Of a stretch of 6,905 nucleotides of DNA, positions 4,840 through 6,905 are shown piece after piece. The stretch spans positions 1-6,905 of the forward strand of contig CATKXA010000056.1 in NCBI GenBank assembly GCA_949840475.1, given 5' to 3'. This DNA is from an uncultured Thermoanaerobacterales bacterium. Its GTDB lineage: Bacteria; Bacillota; Clostridia; Christensenellales; UBA1242. The position numbers were made by a program, and so were the translations under genes. How positions within the stretch are numbered: position 1 is the stretch's first letter; the number at the start of each line of letters is the position of its first letter. The notes under the pieces are model-generated. The model made no database searches and was not told the DNA's origin. It saw only the letters and a list, made by a program, of their open reading frames with translations.

Positions 4840-6324
4840 TTAAAAATATCTATTGTTTTTAGATATTTCAAATTTCAGATTTTTGATATTGCAATTTCTA
4901 GAGCTAGAGCATATTTTGAAAGACATATTAAAAAACCTAATGTGAGTATTTATCGTTTGTGCGTGGCTTGACCCGCTAATGTTAAATGCACTTACTTCAT
5001 TATCATGATAGATAGTTAATTCAATAGCAGTTTTAGTATAGATGCTAAAACGTTTTAGTACCTTTATTTTGCTTTCATCGTTGACGCCTGTTGTTGGCGA
5101 AATATATGTTTTTTCTATTGGAACACCTAAAAAACAGCCATTTTTAGATAGTATTGACACACAAAATGCGTTTTTTGAAGCTAATGCTATAACACCGCTT
5201 AGCTTGTCAGTCATAATGCTTGTTAAATAGTTAATGCTAACGCCGTGGGTAATATTTTTTAATTTCATTGTGTTTACATCAATTTCTAAAATAGTGTTTG
5301 CAATGCTATTCGTGCTTTCTTCTTCATCTAAAAAATTATATTTACATGCTAGATAATAACTTCCATTTTGATAGCATGAAGAAATACAGTTGTTGTCTTG
5401 AGCAGTAATGCTGTTTGAAATGTTGTTTAATATTTTTGTTGTATCAAGCCCGTCGAATCTATATAGTCCATCTTCGGCTAAAAACAAAATCTTATCGCCA
5501 CATACGCATACAGAATTGGCATATATTTTACCACTTGAAACAAATAAGTTGCTAACCGAGAAAGTTGTTTGGTTTGCGTATGCTGATAGTCTTGAGATAC
5601 CATATTCACGGAAAATGTAAATATAGTCACTGAAAGATACTACCTTTAAAAGTGCTCCCCTATCATCTATTAGCTCAATAAAGCCAGCCTCGTCTAGACT
5701 TAGTGTCCAATTTGTTGGGTCTAGGTCATCAGAAAACCAAATTGCATTCTTTTCTCCGTCAACCGTTGCAAATAGTCTTTCATAGTGAACTACCATTGAC
5801 GAGATTTTTGGTGCGTCTAGTATCTCATATGCTGCATCTTTGCCATTCCAAACAACCATGTTGTCTGTTTCGCTGGAAAGTATCATAACATCTTCGCCGT
5901 TGAGCCTGTATCTAACGCCAACTGGCAGTGAAGTAAAAGTTATGTTTCGTAGCGAGCAAAGAGTAATATTTTCACTATATAGATTTATGTAGTAAAGCTT
6001 TAGGTCAGATGAAACAAAAATAATTTTATCATCTCTTGATGAACTTTCTAGGTCATATCTATAGTAGTGGAAGACTCTCTCAATTTTTCCAATGGCTTCA
6101 ATATCTCGTTTTAAGTCAGAATTTTGCTCTTCGCAGATTCGGTCAATTAAATCATCAAAACCTATTCCTTCCGTCAATGCTCCAGTGCTAAAGTTGAAGT
6201 TTTTTATGTCTTTGGCATAGTTCATGTTGGTAAGGTCTTTATCAACGGAAGTGTTTATGCCACTGTCAAAGCTATTGATTTTGAGCTGAACAACGTTTTC
6301 TGAAGGAAACTTTGTGTTTCTCAT
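4840..6324 (-). CDS. Beta-propeller-like phage stopper/tail accessory protein (494 aa)
   Basis: Likely a virion protein that closes the connector or forms the upper tail. Residues 17-56 (NSFDSGINTSVDK, then NYAKDIKNFNFSTGALTEG) match the usual opening of these proteins: a 'GIN' motif, a list of positions, and a 'NF.F..GaL..G.G' turn. Residues about 70-400 are short beta-strand repeats. They include HYERLFATVDG (180-190), WFSDDLDPTNWT (196-207), a 'fsDYIYIFREYGI' strand pair (231-243) and FLAEDGLYRFDG (281-292), typical of phage propeller proteins described as P22 gp10-like or tail stoppers. Residues about 420-490 look like a beta-sandwich. The start ATG at 6324 has AGGAG (6331-6335) 6 nt away and overlaps the upstream stop. 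Position directly after the adaptor-like gene supports the call. A generic tail protein is the alternative; the exact role is inferred. Confidence 0.6.
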   Translation of the reverse strand: MRNTKFPSENVVQLKINSFDSGINTSVDKDLTNMNYAKDIKNFNFSTGALTEGIGFDDLIDRICEEQNSDLKRDIEAIGKIERVFHYYRYDLESSSRDDKIIFVSSDLKLYYINLYSENITLCSLRNITFTSLPVGVRYRLNGEDVMILSSETDNMVVWNGKDAAYEILDAPKISSMVVHYERLFATVDGEKNAIWFSDDLDPTNWTLSLDEAGFIELIDDRGALLKVVSFSDYIYIFREYGISRLSAYANQTTFSVSNLFVSSGKIYANSVCVCGDKILFLAEDGLYRFDGLDTTKILNNISNSITAQDNNCISSCYQNGSYYLACKYNFLDEEESTNSIANTILEIDVNTMKLKNITHGVSINYLTSIMTDKLSGVIALASKNAFCVSILSKNGCFLGVPIEKTYISPTTGVNDESKIKVLKRFSIYTKTAIELTIYHDNEVSAFNISGSSHAQTINTHIRFFNMSFKICSSSRNCNIKNLKFEISKNNRYF

Positions 6325-6884
6325 TTTAATCTCCTACAATAAAAACGACGTTCACCCACTCTGCTTTTTAGTTGAGATAAAGAGTTTTTAAACTTACTCT
6401 CCCACATATCAGCCTCGCTATAAAGCAGTTTTGAAAGAGCAAACTCACTTGCAATGCCATAACAAATCACAAAATAATCTAGCCCAAGCGGCAAATAAAG
6501 TTCGTCGCTAAGACTTTGGATTGGTTTTGGTATGTAACTATAACATACATTGTATGTTTGATTTGGTTTCCCAACTTTAATAAAGGTTGGATATAAGTTA
6601 AAAGTAACACTATTAGAATTTTGTTTTATATCTTTAATTGCTGTTGCAATGTTTTTCAATTTATCAAAGAATATTTGAGAGTTATTATCACTTGTAACCT
6701 CTTCTTCTGTGTAGAGAGGAAAATATTCTTTTGTAACTTCACGCAAAATATAATTGGCAAAAACTATTAATTCGTCAATTTTATTTAGAGTGTCTTGACT
6801 AGCTTCGGTGTTATTGTTTATATGGTTTACAACATCGTCAAGCCCGAGTAATAGAGCTGAAAGTTTTATGATTTCTTTAGTCAT
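6321..6884 (-). CDS. Putative phage head-tail adaptor/connector protein (187 aa)
   Basis: Probably a small connector between portal and tail. Seen: a helical N-terminal half (residues 1-55, with ALLLGLDDVV at 10-19 and an EYFPLYTEEEV stretch at 53-63), then a beta-like segment (92-118), SLSDELYLP (124-132), YGIASEFAL (142-150), a conserved-looking Trp at 161 and an Arg-rich tail (175-185). The order 'P..L.DE...P', 'YG.A.EyaL', 'W..kf...L', basic end recalls adaptor/connector proteins of Firmicutes phages; this is from memory of the family style, not a search. The ATG at 6884 is preceded by AAAAGGA (6892-6898) at 7 nt, which decides the start. A TAA at 6897-6899 may be the stop of the gene off the right edge. 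The TGA stop overlaps the next start (ATGA, 6321-6324), so the two are translationally coupled. A tail-completion or tail-tubular protein is the main alternative. Confidence 0.6.
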   Translation of the reverse strand: MTKEIIKLSALLLGLDDVVNHINNNTEASQDTLNKIDELIVFANYILREVTKEYFPLYTEEEVTSDNNSQIFFDKLKNIATAIKDIKQNSNSVTFNLYPTFIKVGKPNQTYNVCYSYIPKPIQSLSDELYLPLGLDYFVICYGIASEFALSKLLYSEADMWESKFKNSLSQLKSRVGERRFYCRRLK

Positions 6885-6905
6885 TGTTTATTCCTTTTAA
6901 TTAAT

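Noticed and set aside
5045..5058. Perfect 14-bp palindrome CTAAAACGTTTTAG.
   Set aside because: It lies inside the 494-residue gene and encodes an ordinary Leu-Lys-Arg-Phe stretch. A perfect 14-bp palindrome is expected about once in a few AT-rich windows of this size, and no promoter adjoins it.
1..6905. Recoded stop codons (UGA as Trp, or suppressed UAG).
   Set aside because: TGA, TAG and TAA all end genes at sensible junctions next to the following ribosome binding site, and tryptophans are encoded by TGG, so the standard bacterial code fits.
1..6905. tRNA, CRISPR array, insertion sequence, attachment site or replication origin.
   Set aside because: No cloverleaf-like segment, regularly spaced repeats, transposase frame, terminal inverted repeats or iteron clusters were seen on either strand.

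Overview
The window looks like part of the structural (virion) module of a tailed bacteriophage or prophage. The DNA is AT-rich and every convincing gene lies on the minus strand, so the window reads right to left. Strong AGGAG-type Shine-Dalgarno sites before each gene, TAA/TAG/TGA stops with TGG tryptophans, and the protein styles point to a low-GC Gram-positive host (Bacillota, possibly a gut Clostridia-like lineage). The host is an inference, because there is no rRNA, integrase or host gene to anchor it.

From right to left: a 187-residue protein resembling head-tail adaptor/connector proteins (6321-6884); a 494-residue beta-propeller-like protein of the stopper/tail-accessory type (4840-6324); a 398-residue beta-rich protein of unknown function (3634-4830); a 674-residue tail-fibre or baseplate-like protein with a beta-propeller-like C-terminal half (1600-3624); and an 83-residue orphan (1347-1598). 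These five genes are packed tightly. One pair overlaps by ATGA, one pair is separated by a single base, and at two junctions the ribosome binding site overlaps the previous stop codon. They almost certainly share one transcript that begins to the right of the window.

A 110-bp gap with a weak promoter candidate (1237-1346) then precedes a GTG-started, 366-residue coiled-coil protein (136-1236) carrying an RGLARSS motif. Its position after the tail genes makes it a candidate virion-internal or tail protein.

At the left edge (1-135) a new transcription unit begins. It has a good sigma-70-type promoter (-35 CTTACA, 17 bp, -10 TATAAT), a Shine-Dalgarno AAGGAG, and the first five codons of a minus-strand gene that leaves the window. 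Over its -35 lies a 22-bp near-palindrome whose core fits the catabolite-responsive element (cre)/LacI-family operator pattern. This is the most unexpected regulatory signal here.

No tRNA, CRISPR, insertion sequence or attachment site was seen. No stretch over 300 bases lacks a gene. All functional names rest on pattern recognition of the protein sequences; no database search was possible.
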